Origin: Romboutsia ilealis
GTDB taxonomy: Bacteria > Bacillota > Clostridia > Peptostreptococcales > Peptostreptococcaceae
DNA: 64,000 nucleotides
Direction of reading: 5' to 3'
Assembly (NCBI RefSeq): GCF_900015215.1
Contig: NZ_LN555523.1
Location: forward strand, 606,912-670,911
In this document: positions 46,937 to 56,672 of the stretch, piece by piece
How the letters are laid out: each line of letters opens with the position of its first letter
How positions within the stretch are numbered: the stretch's first letter is position 1
The notes under the pieces: generated by a model
What the model was told of the DNA's origin: nothing
What the model saw: the letters and a program-made list of their open reading frames with translations, nothing else
Database searches by the model: none
Translations under genes and position numbers: made by a program

Positions 46937-49864
46937 ATGGAATATAAAATAGGCAAAAATTATAATGGATTTGTACTTGTAAGAGAAGAAAATATAAAAG
47001 AAGTAAATTCTATAGCTAGAATATTTGAACATGAAAAAACAGGTGCAAGACTTTTACATATGGAAAATGATGATACTAATAAAGTATTTTCAATAGGATT
47101 TAAAACACCTCCAGAAGATAGCACAGGTGTTATGCATATACTAGAACACAGTGTATTATGTGGTTCTAGAAAATTCCCAACTAAAGAGCCATTTGTCGAG
47201 CTTGTAAAAGGTTCTTTAAATACATTTTTAAATGCAATGACATTTAGCGATAAAACAATATATCCTATAGCAAGTCAAAATGAAAAAGATTTCTTTAATT
47301 TAATGGATGTGTACTTAGATGCAGTATTTTATCCAAACATATATAAAACTAAAGAAATACTTATGCAAGAAGGATGGCATTATGACCTTGAGAAAAAAGA
47401 AGATGAATTAACATATAAAGGTGTTGTATATAATGAAATGAAAGGAGCTTTCTCATCTCCTGAAGGAATACTAATGAGAAAGATACAAGAAACATTATTC
47501 CCAGATAATACTTACTCAAATGAATCAGGAGGGGACCCGAAATATATTCCTGATTTAACATATGAACAATTTATAGATACGCATAAAAAATACTATCATC
47601 CATCTAATAGTTATATATTCTTATATGGAGATGTAAATTTAGAAAAATGTTTAAAATTCATAAATGAAGAATACTTAGCTAATTTTGATAAAAAAGAAAT
47701 AGATGCAGAAATCAAGCCACAAGAAAAATATAATAGCATAAAAGATGTAGAGTATACTTACTCAATATCTGAAGAAGATGATGAAAAAGAAAAAACGTTC
47801 TTAGCTTTAAACTATGTAACAGGAAAATCGACTGATGAAGAAGTATATATGGACTTAAACTTATTAGAATATATACTTCTTGAAGCAGAAGGTGCACCAC
47901 TTAAAAAAGCTTTACTTGATGCAGAAATAGGAAAAGATGTTTTTGGTAGCTTTGATGGAGGAATACTTCAACCTGTATTTAGTATAATAGCTAAAAATAG
48001 TGAAGCTGATAAAAAAGAAGAATTCAAAAAAGTAGTTTATGATACACTTAACGATATTGTTAAAAATGGAATAGATAAAAAGCTTATAGAAGGATGTATA
48101 AATGCATTTGAATTTAGATTAAGAGAGGCAGATACTGGAGGATATCCAAAAGGATTAGTATACTATATGAATGCTATGGATAGTTGGCTATATGGTGGGG
48201 ATCCACTTATGCATATAAAATATGAACACGCTATAGAAAATGTTAAGAAGTCTCTTAATACTAATCACTTTGAAGAGCTTATTAAAAAATATATGCTAGA
48301 CAATACCCATGCATCTTTACTTACATTAAAACCAGAAAAAGGATTAGCACAAAGAGAAGAAGATGAGTTAAAAGAAAAATTAGAAAACTATAAAAATAGT
48401 TTAAGTGAAGAAGAATTAAATAAAATAGTTGAAGAAACTAACAACTTGATACTTCGTCAAAGTACACCAGATTCACCAGAACTTTTAGAAACTATACCAC
48501 TACTTAGTTTAGACGATATAGGAAAAGAAGTTGAAGATTTACCTATAAATAAAGAAAAACATAATGATATAGAAATACTTCATTGTAATACATTTACAAG
48601 CAATATTGCTTACTTAAACTTTATGTTCTATGGAAAATGCATAAAAGAAGAAGATATACCATACTTTAGTTTATTAGGTAATTTACTTGCAAAAGTTGAT
48701 ACTAAAACTTATGACTATAAAGAACTATCTAATGAAATACTTATAAATACTGGTGATATGTATTTTAGAAATAACGTATATGGAAATGATAAAGATGAAA
48801 ATAAATACTATCCATTCTTAGAAGTACGCACTAAGGTTATGGATGATAAGATATACAAATCTATGGAAATAATGGCTGATATAGTCAATAATTCTTTATT
48901 TGAAGATAACAAGAGAATAAGAGAAGTAATAAGAGAGCTTATTTCAAGAATAGAAATGATGCTTATGCAAGCAGGTCACCAAGTTGCAGTTGGAAGAGTT
49001 GCTTCATACTTCTCACCTGCAGCATCATATATGGAAAAAATATCAGGATATGATTATTATAAATTCTTAAAAGATATAGAAAATGATTTTGATAATAAAA
49101 TAGAAAATTTAAAATCTAAATTATACGAATTACAAAATACTATATTTAATAAAAATAATTTAATGGTATTTATAACTGGTGAAGATAAGGAATTAAACTT
49201 ATTAAAAGAAAATATGAACAAAGTTGTTGATGTATTATCTACTGAACCTTTAAATAATAATGATTATACATTTAGTGAAGAACAAAAAAATGAAGGATTA
49301 ATGACTCCTGCTAATGTAGATTATGTATGTAAAGGATACAACTTTAAAAAGCTTGGATATGACTATAACGGAAGTTTATTAGTACTAAAAACTATCCTTG
49401 GATATGATTATTTATGGAATAGAGTAAGGGTTAAAGGTGGAGCATATGGATGTATGTCAACTATTGCAAGAACTGGTAATATGGCCTTTGTATCTTATAG
49501 AGACCCTAACTTAACTGAAACTCTTAAAGCTTTTAATGAAGCTCCAGATTTTATAAAATCATTTGATGTTTCAGACAGAGAAATGACAAAATATATTATA
49601 GGTACTATAAGTAATTTAGATATGCCACTAACTCCAGCATCTAAGGGTGAAAAAGCTCTTGGTATGTATATGAGGGGTATAACTAAGGAAGACAGACAAA
49701 GAGAAAGAGATGAAGTCTTAGCTACAAATGTTGAAACTATAAAAGAATATAATAAGCTTATAGAAGATGTAATGAATAAAGATTTTATATGTGTTGTTGG
49801 TGATGAAAAGAAAATTAAAGCTGACAAAGATGTATTTAAAAATTTAATAAATGTATTTAATTAA
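46937..49864 (+). CDS. M16C family zinc metallopeptidase (presequence protease-like)
   Basis: A 975-residue peptidase of the M16C/PreP group with two pitrilysin-type halves. The inverted zinc motif HILEH is at 67-71 (H67, E70, H71), with the downstream Glu ligand in VVYNEMKGAFSSPE. The C-terminal half includes RVKGGAYGC, which forms the substrate-binding R/Y pair. Such enzymes degrade unfolded peptides in a closed chamber. The protein has no signal peptide, so it is cytoplasmic. AAGGAGG precedes the ATG, and a terminator hairpin (49870-49901) follows. Confidence 0.92.
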   Translation: MEYKIGKNYNGFVLVREENIKEVNSIARIFEHEKTGARLLHMENDDTNKVFSIGFKTPPEDSTGVMHILEHSVLCGSRKFPTKEPFVELVKGSLNTFLNAMTFSDKTIYPIASQNEKDFFNLMDVYLDAVFYPNIYKTKEILMQEGWHYDLEKKEDELTYKGVVYNEMKGAFSSPEGILMRKIQETLFPDNTYSNESGGDPKYIPDLTYEQFIDTHKKYYHPSNSYIFLYGDVNLEKCLKFINEEYLANFDKKEIDAEIKPQEKYNSIKDVEYTYSISEEDDEKEKTFLALNYVTGKSTDEEVYMDLNLLEYILLEAEGAPLKKALLDAEIGKDVFGSFDGGILQPVFSIIAKNSEADKKEEFKKVVYDTLNDIVKNGIDKKLIEGCINAFEFRLREADTGGYPKGLVYYMNAMDSWLYGGDPLMHIKYEHAIENVKKSLNTNHFEELIKKYMLDNTHASLLTLKPEKGLAQREEDELKEKLENYKNSLSEEELNKIVEETNNLILRQSTPDSPELLETIPLLSLDDIGKEVEDLPINKEKHNDIEILHCNTFTSNIAYLNFMFYGKCIKEEDIPYFSLLGNLLAKVDTKTYDYKELSNEILINTGDMYFRNNVYGNDKDENKYYPFLEVRTKVMDDKIYKSMEIMADIVNNSLFEDNKRIREVIRELISRIEMMLMQAGHQVAVGRVASYFSPAASYMEKISGYDYYKFLKDIENDFDNKIENLKSKLYELQNTIFNKNNLMVFITGEDKELNLLKENMNKVVDVLSTEPLNNNDYTFSEEQKNEGLMTPANVDYVCKGYNFKKLGYDYNGSLLVLKTILGYDYLWNRVRVKGGAYGCMSTIARTGNMAFVSYRDPNLTETLKAFNEAPDFIKSFDVSDREMTKYIIGTISNLDMPLTPASKGEKALGMYMRGITKEDRQRERDEVLATNVETIKEYNKLIEDVMNKDFICVVGDEKKIKADKDVFKNLINVFN

Positions 49865-49869
49865 TGTAT

Positions 49870-49905
49870 AAAAGTGTCTTAATTAATTTTAAGGCACTTT
49901 TTATA
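49870..49905 (+). terminator. Terminator of the M16C peptidase gene
   Basis: A 13-bp stem AAAAGTGTCTTAA (49870-49882) pairs with 49889-49901 (one G-T pair) with T-rich sequence after it. Confidence 0.85.
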
Positions 49906-50051
49906 CTGTATATAAATAATAAACCTATATATAAATATTTTTTAATGGTATTATTAAGTTACTATCAATACTGTTATCATTAAAATATAAAAATAAAGTA
50001 AAATCTCTTATCATCATATCAACTTCACTCAAGATACATGTACGATTTGAT

Positions 50052-50224
50052 ATGATGATAAGCAGTATAAAAATAGCTTTAGGGATAATTAAAGATGAAG
50101 ACACATTAACTAAATACGCTTATAATGCATTGAGTGTTGATAGAAGTTCATTAGTAACTATGAGGAGGAACTAAAGAAAACATTAAAATCATTTGAAATA
50201 TTTTTAGAAGGCACAATAAGTTAA
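50052..50224 (+). pseudogene. Frameshifted remnant of an unidentified gene
   Basis: One frame from ATG 50052 reads MMISSIKIALGIIKDEDTLT and continues to SLVTM before a stop at 50172. A one-base shift near 50161 opens a second frame, EEELKKTLKSFEIFLEGTIS, to TAA 50222-50224. A strong palindromic terminator lies immediately at its end. The joint product of about 57 residues is not a family I recognise. Confidence 0.4.
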
Positions 50225-50246
50225 ATTTAACTTATTGTGCTTATTT
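50211..50246 (+). terminator. Palindromic terminator of the gene remnant
   Basis: GCACAATAAGTTAAA (50211-50225) pairs perfectly with 50226-50240 and is followed by TTATTT. Confidence 0.75.
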
Positions 50247-50355
50247 AATGTTATAGGGTTATTTAAACTATTAGATATTATTTTTTATAAATTGAAATAA
50301 ATTTTAAGAGTTTTATAGAAAATTATACGTAGTATAATGTGAAAGGAGGTTAGAT

Positions 50356-50916
50356 ATGGAAAATAAAATAATAAAACTTATAAAAAAGAAAGACCATAGA
50401 GGGATTGATTATATTGTAGATTTATATTCAGATAAAATATCTTATATAGTAAATTCAATTTTAAATGGATATTCAAATAAAGAAGATATTGAAGAATGTA
50501 TAAGTGATGTATTTATATCTGTTTATAATGATATACATACTTATGATAATAAAAAAGGAAAATTTGAAACATTCGTTTTTATAAAAGCAAAATATATAGC
50601 ACTTGATTACAAGCGAAAAATAATAAAGAAAAAAGAATATGAAAAAATAAAAGAAGATAGATTATTAAAAATAAATGAAAATATAGTTTATGAAAGCGCC
50701 GAAAAAGAAGTTATTAAAAAAGAAAAGTTAAAAGATATAGCCAATTTTATAAATAACTTTAAAGAACCAGATAAAACATACTTTTATTTAAAGTACTTTA
50801 TTAATATGGAGTCTAAGGAAATAGCTAAAAGATATAATACCACCGTAAGTTCAGTAGAAAATAGACTTTATAGATGTAGATTAGCTCTTAAAAAGATTAT
50901 AGGTGGAGGTGTATAA
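50356..50916 (+). CDS. ECF-type RNA polymerase sigma factor
   Basis: A 186-residue sigma-70 family factor. Region 2 is visible at about 10-85 (EDIEECISDVFISVYNDIHT and FIKAKYIALDYKRK) and region 4 at about 130-183 (YFINMESKEIAKRYNTTVSS and VENRLYRCRLALKK). It is coupled to the next gene, which encodes a membrane protein of the DUF4179 anti-sigma kind; the pair would respond to an envelope signal. AAAGGAGG precedes the ATG. Confidence 0.9.
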   Translation: MENKIIKLIKKKDHRGIDYIVDLYSDKISYIVNSILNGYSNKEDIEECISDVFISVYNDIHTYDNKKGKFETFVFIKAKYIALDYKRKIIKKKEYEKIKEDRLLKINENIVYESAEKEVIKKEKLKDIANFINNFKEPDKTYFYLKYFINMESKEIAKRYNTTVSSVENRLYRCRLALKKIIGGGV

Positions 50917-50917
50917 A

Positions 50918-52324
50918 GTGGAAGATAAAGATCTTTATGAAGTTATTGATGAACTTATAAAGAATGAATTAGAAAAAGATATTAACATAAGGGAAGATGA
51001 AATATTCAATAAAGAATTAGATAATAATTTTAAATTAGATGACGAATTTAAAAATAGAATAAAATCAAAAGTAAAAAAATCTATAAGTAATAACAAAAAC
51101 GATAAATATTTAAGGCTTAAAAAGCTTACTATTATAGCATCTATTGCATGTATTTTAACAGTATTTCCACTTGTAGTTAAGGCTATAGTTGATAAAGTAT
51201 ACAATTATGTAGATACAACTGGGCAAGTTATAAAAAGTGATTCAGCAGTGTACAAACTAGATAATCCTATAACAAAAAATAAGAATAACAATACAATAAC
51301 TTTAGAGAGTTTTGTACTAAATACTAAGGATAAAACTGTTAATATGAAGATATCAGGTATTGGTAAAATTCCTAAAAAAGATTATACAACTATAAAAATA
51401 GGTGATGAAAATATAGATACAACTTCTTATGGAATAGGTAGTTCGGGAAATGAATGGAAATATGAAATTAGCAGTAATTATAACCTTAATTATAGTAATG
51501 AAAATATAGAAGTTAGTTTAGATCTTGGTGACAAAACCAATTTTAAACTTAACTTTTCATTAATAAAATCTGATGCAGTTTCTAGCTATAAGGATTTAGG
51601 TCCTTCAGATACTAAAGACAATATAGAAATAGTTTCTGTAGTAAAAGAAGAAGGTGACTTATTAGATGTTAACTTCATAAGTTCAATAGAAGAAAAAAAC
51701 TTGCAAGTAATGTATTATGGAAATCCATATAATTACAATGAAAAAACTAATACTTATGATTATGAAATTATTCTTAGAGATAAAAAAGGAAAAGAAGTTG
51801 AAGGTAAGATAGTACAACATGGCGATAGAAGTAATAATTTTACTTTTGATACTTCTAATATGGAAAAACCATATAAGATAATAATACCTAAAATAACATT
51901 AGCCCCGTATGGTGTAGTTCAAAGTAGTAAAGCAATAAAACTACCAATACCTAAGAATGGAGAAACTATTAATATTAATAAGGAAGTAACTATAGAGAAT
52001 AATAGAGATTATGGATTTAATAATGAAAATAATTCTTTTAAAATAAAAAAAATAAAAAGATATGATGAAAATATAAGAGTTTATCTAGATTTTAATAAAA
52101 ATAACAAAGCGATTAAAAGAAGAACTCTGAATATAGAAATTCAAGGAGGATTATTTGGAGGATCATCTGAGGGTTGTAGTATGACATTTACACAGAAAAA
52201 TGAAGATGCTATTTTAGATATAATTGATGTAACACCTAAAAATATTAATAAACGAAATATAAAAATTAAATTTAGTGATGGTGAGTTTGTACTATATGGA
52301 CCTTGGGAGATGGAAATTAAATAG
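50918..52324 (+). CDS. DUF4179-like membrane anti-sigma factor
   Basis: A 468-residue single-pass membrane protein: a cytoplasmic acidic N-terminus (1-65) that would bind the sigma factor, one membrane segment at about 70-90 (LTIIASIACILTVFPLVV) and a large beta-rich extracellular domain typical of DUF4179 proteins. GTG 50918 is chosen because GGAGGT lies eight bases upstream and the codon follows the sigma stop by one base; an ATG at 50903 in frame lies before that site. Role by context and topology. Confidence 0.82.
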   Translation: MEDKDLYEVIDELIKNELEKDINIREDEIFNKELDNNFKLDDEFKNRIKSKVKKSISNNKNDKYLRLKKLTIIASIACILTVFPLVVKAIVDKVYNYVDTTGQVIKSDSAVYKLDNPITKNKNNNTITLESFVLNTKDKTVNMKISGIGKIPKKDYTTIKIGDENIDTTSYGIGSSGNEWKYEISSNYNLNYSNENIEVSLDLGDKTNFKLNFSLIKSDAVSSYKDLGPSDTKDNIEIVSVVKEEGDLLDVNFISSIEEKNLQVMYYGNPYNYNEKTNTYDYEIILRDKKGKEVEGKIVQHGDRSNNFTFDTSNMEKPYKIIIPKITLAPYGVVQSSKAIKLPIPKNGETININKEVTIENNRDYGFNNENNSFKIKKIKRYDENIRVYLDFNKNNKAIKRRTLNIEIQGGLFGGSSEGCSMTFTQKNEDAILDIIDVTPKNINKRNIKIKFSDGEFVLYGPWEMEIK

Positions 52325-52407
52325 GGATATAAAGTTATTTATATAATTCTTAAGTATTGTTATAATTAATATTAATAAAATTTGTACAATGTAATGGGGG
52401 ATTTTTT

Positions 52408-52602
52408 ATGGAATGTTTAAGATGTAATACAGAGCTTAAGTTTTTAAAGGAGTATAGATTTGATTCACAAGATAATAATAGAGGTATACTAAAATCTTTA
52501 TTTGATGTTGAAGAGCATTTAATTTTTAAGGTATATGTATGTCCAGAGTGTAAACATAGTGAGTTTGTATATAATGGAAGCCATACTTGGATTGATTGTT
52601 AA
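52408..52602 (+). CDS. Small zinc-ribbon protein
   Basis: A 64-residue protein with two metal-binding pairs, CLRC at the N-terminus (residues 3-6) and CPEC (48-51). The middle is SLFDVEEHLIFKVYV. It resembles small clostridial zinc-ribbon proteins of unknown function. It is a single gene with ATGGGGGA as ribosome binding site and its own terminator. Confidence 0.75.
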   Translation: MECLRCNTELKFLKEYRFDSQDNNRGILKSLFDVEEHLIFKVYVCPECKHSEFVYNGSHTWIDC

Positions 52603-52634
52603 AATAATATATATTTTATTTGTAATTAAATTAT

Positions 52635-52677
52635 AAGTTGTTTCAAAATAATAATTATTTGAGGCAACTTTTTTTGT
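52635..52677 (+). terminator. Terminator of the small zinc-ribbon gene
   Basis: A 13-bp stem AAGTTGTTTCAAA (52635-52647) pairs with 52658-52670 (two G-T pairs) and is followed by six T. Confidence 0.85.
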
Positions 52678-52714
52678 GAAAATAAATTAATAATGTCGAA
52701 AAAGATTTTGAAAT

Positions 52715-52802
52715 ACTTCGCCCACGCAGTGGTTCAAGCAACGGACGAAGTCGTTGGCGACATGAAATGTTTCGCCGACACGTCGCTCAAGCGAAGCGAG
52801 TT
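52715..52802 (+). repeat. Dispersed GC-rich hairpin repeat, copy 3 (longest)
   Basis: An 88-bp copy. Its 3' 56 bases start GAAGTCGTTGGCGACATGAA and match copy 1 with a few changes; GTTGGCGA pairs with TCGCCGAC, and TCGCT with AGCGA. Its 5' part (CTTCGCCCACGCAGTGG to GGACGAAG) forms a further hairpin. The rest of the gap to 53020 is AT-rich without other recognised features. Confidence 0.85.
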
Positions 52803-53020
52803 TTTTATAAAAGCTAAAAAAAATTACAAAAATTAAGTATATATATATTCAAATAATTTTAAAATAGAAATAAGAATAAATATAGTCTTATAAGAAAAAT
52901 TAATAGTAATTATAAAAATTATAAATTTTACTTATAAATTAATTCATTATATAATATAAGGATATATTAGTTAAAAATTTACAGTTTATTATATAAGCCC
53001 GTTACAAAGGAGGAAATTAT

Positions 53021-54442
53021 ATGAAAGACATTATAGTAATAGGTGCTGGAGTAGTTGGATGCGCTGTAGCAAGAGAACTATCAAAATATAAATTAGATGT
53101 ATTAGTTATAGATAAAAATGAAGATGTGGCAGAAGGAATATCAAAGGCAAATAGTGGTATAATCCACGGTGGATACAATGAGAAAAAAGGAACTTTAAAA
53201 GCTAAATTAAATTTACAAGGAAATAAAATGATGGATGAGTTAGCCGACAAATTACAATTTCCTTTTAAAAGAAATGGAGCATTAGTATTAGCATTTAATG
53301 AAGATGAATTAGAGAGAATAAAACTTTTAAAATCTAATGGTGAAAACTTAGGTGTTGAAGGGTTAGAACTTTTAAATAAAGAAGAAATATTAGCTTTAGA
53401 AGGTAATATAAATCAAGATGTAGTTGGTGCATTACATGTTAAAAGTTCAGGAATAGTAAGTCCATATGAAATGACTTTAGCATTTGGAGAAAATGCTGTT
53501 GAAAATGGTGTTGAATTTAGATTAGGACTAGCTGTTACAGATATAAAAAGAGAAGATAAAGGATATAAATTAACTTTAAGTAATGGAGAAAACCTAGAAG
53601 CTAAGATGGTTATAAATGCAAGTGGATTAGGTGGAGCGTATTTAAATAATTTAATAAGTGAAGTTAAATATGAAATAAATCCTGTAAGAGGAGAATATTG
53701 TTTATTTGATAAAGTTGCAGGAGCTATGTGCAAAAAAACATTATTCCAAGTACCTACTAAATTAAGTAAAGGAGTTTTAGTAACTCCAACAGTTGATGGT
53801 AACTTATTACTTGGACCAAATGCAAAATCAGATAATAGTGTATCTACTTCAAGAAGTGGTATAGATGAAATAATGGAAACAAGTAAGAAAACAATGAAGG
53901 AATTACCATTTAATAGAGTATTAAATACCTTTAGTGGATTAAGACCTAAAGTTGAAAGTGAAGACTTTATAATAGAAGAAGCTAAAGATAATCCTAATTT
54001 TATAAACGTAATAGGAATAGACTCGCCAGGTCTTACTGCAGCACCTGCTATATCGACTTATGTTGTAGATTTAATAAGTGACAAAATACAATTAACTAAA
54101 AAAGATAACTTTAAATCAACTAGAGAAAAGATGATAAGAATGGCTGATTTAAGTATAGAAGAAAAAAATAAACTTATAAAAGAAAATCCAGCATACGGAA
54201 AAATGGTATGTAAGTGTGAATTTGTTACAGAAGGTGAGATTATAGATTCTATAAAAAGACCTTTAGGTGCAACAACATTAGATGGTATAAAAAGAAGAAC
54301 TCGTGCAATGATGGGTGGATGTCAAGGAACAGGATGTATGATACCTATAAGTATGATTCTAAGTAAAACATTAAATATAGACATAAGTGATGTTAATAAG
54401 AATTCTAAATCTTCTACAGTTGTTGGATTTAAGGAGGACTAA
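53021..54442 (+). CDS. GlpA-like FAD-dependent dehydrogenase
   Basis: A 473-residue flavoprotein of the DAO family: an N-terminal FAD-binding [32 protein letters not shown] and the [13 protein letters not shown] region of glycerol-3-phosphate dehydrogenase-like proteins. The C-terminus carries a BFD-type [2Fe-2S] domain with CKC and CQGTGC ([14 protein letters not shown] and [11 protein letters not shown]). Such proteins oxidise glycerol-3-phosphate or a related hydroxy acid. It lies two bases before an FAD oxidoreductase gene, as in glpA-glpB-like clusters. The substrate is not certain. Confidence 0.85.
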   Translation: MKDIIVIGAGVVGCAVARELSKYKLDVLVIDKNEDVAEGISKANSGIIHGGYNEKKGTLKAKLNLQGNKMMDELADKLQFPFKRNGALVLAFNEDELERIKLLKSNGENLGVEGLELLNKEEILALEGNINQDVVGALHVKSSGIVSPYEMTLAFGENAVENGVEFRLGLAVTDIKREDKGYKLTLSNGENLEAKMVINASGLGGAYLNNLISEVKYEINPVRGEYCLFDKVAGAMCKKTLFQVPTKLSKGVLVTPTVDGNLLLGPNAKSDNSVSTSRSGIDEIMETSKKTMKELPFNRVLNTFSGLRPKVESEDFIIEEAKDNPNFINVIGIDSPGLTAAPAISTYVVDLISDKIQLTKKDNFKSTREKMIRMADLSIEEKNKLIKENPAYGKMVCKCEFVTEGEIIDSIKRPLGATTLDGIKRRTRAMMGGCQGTGCMIPISMILSKTLNIDISDVNKNSKSSTVVGFKED

Positions 54443-54444
54443 TT

Positions 54445-55338
54445 ATGAAAGAGTATAATTTAATTATAGTTGGCGGTGGAGCAGCAGGTATACTATGCGC
54501 AATAGAAGCTAATAAACAAGGAATGGATAATATATTATTAATAGAAAAAGACCCTGTTTTAGGTGGAGCTTTAAATTTAGGAAATTATAATATAAGTAGA
54601 GAAAATACTATAAATGGACAAGAGTATAAAAAGTCATTAATGAAATGTTTTGATGAGTGTAAAGTAGATGTAAAGCTAAATACAATGGTTTTAAAAATAG
54701 AAGAAAATAATGAAGTGCTTTGCACAAGTTCAGAATGTGGTATAGAAAAAATAAAAGGAAAAAATATAATCTTGGCTAATGGCGGCAAAGAAGGTTCAAG
54801 AGAAGCTATAAGTATGGTTGGAGATAGATGTTCTGGAATATTAACTGTAGGTATGGCTAAAAAGATATTTAGTATAGGGAATATGATACCTGGTAAAAAC
54901 ATTCTTATAGATGGTTTTGAAACTTTATATATGATACAAGAACAACTTAAAGATAAAAATATAAATGTTGTTGGTATAATATCTGAAAATAATGATGTTA
55001 AGACTTATGGACTTACAGATAAAATATACAAAAATTATAAGATAGCATCTATTCAAGGTGCAGGTAGAGTAACTAGTGTCACTTTAGAGAAGGATGGAAA
55101 AGAAGAAGTTATAGAGTGTGATACTTTAATGTTTGCAAGACCTATGCTTTCTGATGGATTAGTTGCTATGAGAAGTAATATAAAGCTAAATCCTACTACA
55201 ACAGGGCCTGAAGTCGATGATGAATTTATGACTTCAAGAGAAAATATATATGCTTGCGGAAATGGAATATATATTCATAAATTTATAGAAGATATAGAAG
55301 AGGAATGCAGTAAATTAATAAAAGGACTTAATAATTAA
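54445..55338 (+). CDS. FAD-dependent pyridine nucleotide-disulphide oxidoreductase-like protein
   Basis: A 297-residue flavoprotein: GGGAAGILCAIEANKQG at the N-terminus, LIEKDPVLGGALNLG, NIILANGGKEGSRE and the C-terminal NIYACGNGIYIH. There is no redox CxxC pair in the usual place. In many clostridia this gene follows a GlpA-like dehydrogenase and is followed by a short DUF1667 gene; here the third gene is absent. It probably passes electrons from the dehydrogenase to an acceptor. Confidence 0.82.
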   Translation: MKEYNLIIVGGGAAGILCAIEANKQGMDNILLIEKDPVLGGALNLGNYNISRENTINGQEYKKSLMKCFDECKVDVKLNTMVLKIEENNEVLCTSSECGIEKIKGKNIILANGGKEGSREAISMVGDRCSGILTVGMAKKIFSIGNMIPGKNILIDGFETLYMIQEQLKDKNINVVGIISENNDVKTYGLTDKIYKNYKIASIQGAGRVTSVTLEKDGKEEVIECDTLMFARPMLSDGLVAMRSNIKLNPTTTGPEVDDEFMTSRENIYACGNGIYIHKFIEDIEEECSKLIKGLNN

Positions 55339-55369
55339 ATAAGTTGTTTATGTTAAAAATACCCAATAA

Positions 55370-55416
55370 AAAGCTACATAAAATAAGTGTTAAAAACTTA
55401 CTTTATGTAGTTTTTT
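55370..55416. terminator. Bidirectional terminator
   Basis: A 19-base stem with one mismatch (55370-55388 with 55396-55414, core GCTACATAAA) serves both the FAD gene and the convergent exchanger gene. Confidence 0.8.
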
Positions 55417-55417
55417 A

Positions 55418-56461
55418 CTATAATATGAAAAATGATGCGGCTATAATTAAATAAACTGCAAGTAATTGAACACCTTCAAGCCAGTTAGATTCTCCATCAT
55501 GAGAAACCCTATTAGCTATAAGTACAGATGCAATAAGTGCAATTAACTCAAATGGATTAAATACTATACTCATAGGTGTGAAAAATAAACTTATGAATAT
55601 TAAAACTGGTGCAACAAATAAAATTATTTGTAAACTAGAACCTACAGCTATTTCAAGAGCAACATCCATTTTATCTTTTCTAGCCATAATAACTGCAGTA
55701 CTATGTTCTGCGGCATTACCTATTATAGGAATTAATATTATTCCTACAAAGAATTGACTCCAACCTAAACTTTCAGTTATTGGCTCTATACCATTTACTA
55801 AAAATTCACTTTCTATAGCTATTAAAATAGTAGAAATAACTAATATGAATATAGCTTTTTTTAATGACCATTTAGCATTTCCTTCATGTTCATCATTATT
55901 ATTGTAGATATGTTTATGAGTACTAAATGAGAAAAATAAACTAAGTGCATATATAACAATCATTACTACAGCCACAAAAATACTTAATCCTTCATATCTA
56001 GTATTAAGAAGTTTAGGATCTACCGTATGAGTAAATAAGGCTGGGATACATAATCCTAATACTGCAAATAATAGCATACTTGAAGAAACTTCAGATACTT
56101 TTTGATTAAACTTTTGAGTTTTATACTTAAGTCCTCCAGCTAACATACTTGCACCCACAACAAGTAATATATTTCCTATAACAGCACCTGCAATAGATGA
56201 TTTTACAACATCAAATAAACCTTCTTTAAGAGCAAAAAATGATATTATAAGTTCTGTTGCATTTCCAAATGTACCATTTAAAAATCCACCGATTTTAGGT
56301 CCAGAATAAAAAGAAATTTCTTCAGTACCCTCACCCATAAGTCCAGCTAGTGGTATTATTGATAAACAGGATAGTATAAACATAACACTATCAGAAGCAT
56401 TTAAAAATTTAGCTATAAAACTTATAGGTATGAATATAAGCATATATTTTAATATCTTCAT
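55418..56461 (-). CDS. Calcium/proton exchanger (CaCA, Cax type)
   Basis: A 347-residue exporter with eleven predicted membrane segments and the two alpha repeats of the CaCA superfamily: SFYSGPKIGGFLNGTFGNAT with ELIISFFALKEG in the first, and PIIGNAAEHSTAVIMARKDK with MDVALEIAVGSSLQI in the second. The GNAxE motifs hold the acidic residues that bind Ca2+. An N-terminal regulatory region is absent, as in bacterial members. Substrate Ca2+ is by family. Confidence 0.9.
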   Translation of the reverse strand: MKILKYMLIFIPISFIAKFLNASDSVMFILSCLSIIPLAGLMGEGTEEISFYSGPKIGGFLNGTFGNATELIISFFALKEGLFDVVKSSIAGAVIGNILLVVGASMLAGGLKYKTQKFNQKVSEVSSSMLLFAVLGLCIPALFTHTVDPKLLNTRYEGLSIFVAVVMIVIYALSLFFSFSTHKHIYNNNDEHEGNAKWSLKKAIFILVISTILIAIESEFLVNGIEPITESLGWSQFFVGIILIPIIGNAAEHSTAVIMARKDKMDVALEIAVGSSLQIILFVAPVLIFISLFFTPMSIVFNPFELIALIASVLIANRVSHDGESNWLEGVQLLAVYLIIAASFFIL

Positions 56462-56569
56462 TATTAAATAAGCCTCCTTATAAAGTTGCTATAGTTATGT
56501 TGCCCTTAATATAAGGAAATTATATTAATTACTTAAATATAGATAAATAAAATTATTATATAAAAATAC

Positions 56570-56606
56570 AAATAGCCATTTTATTCAAAATAAAAATGGC
56601 TATTTG
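56570..56606 (-). terminator. Terminator of tpx
   Basis: A 13-bp perfect stem AAATAGCCATTTT (56570-56582) pairs with 56593-56605, downstream of tpx on the minus strand. Confidence 0.75.
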
Positions 56607-56672
56607 TCTATAATCTAAGAGCATATTATATTCTATTTTTTATTACAAGTAAGTATATTTTTGATAATTATA

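Larger units (their letters stand above)
49906..50355 (+). other. Intergenic region with inverted repeat and gene debris
   Basis: This 450-bp gap holds a 16-bp inverted repeat CTTATCATCATATCAA (50008-50023) with 50048-50063, short coding debris (50052-50224) and a palindromic terminator (50211-50240). The last 115 bp before the sigma factor gene are AT-rich, with no clear promoter. Confidence 0.5.

Noticed and set aside
50008..50063. Terminal inverted repeats of an insertion sequence
   Set aside because: The arms are only 16 bp with a 24-bp loop and no transposase is nearby; it is a hairpin.
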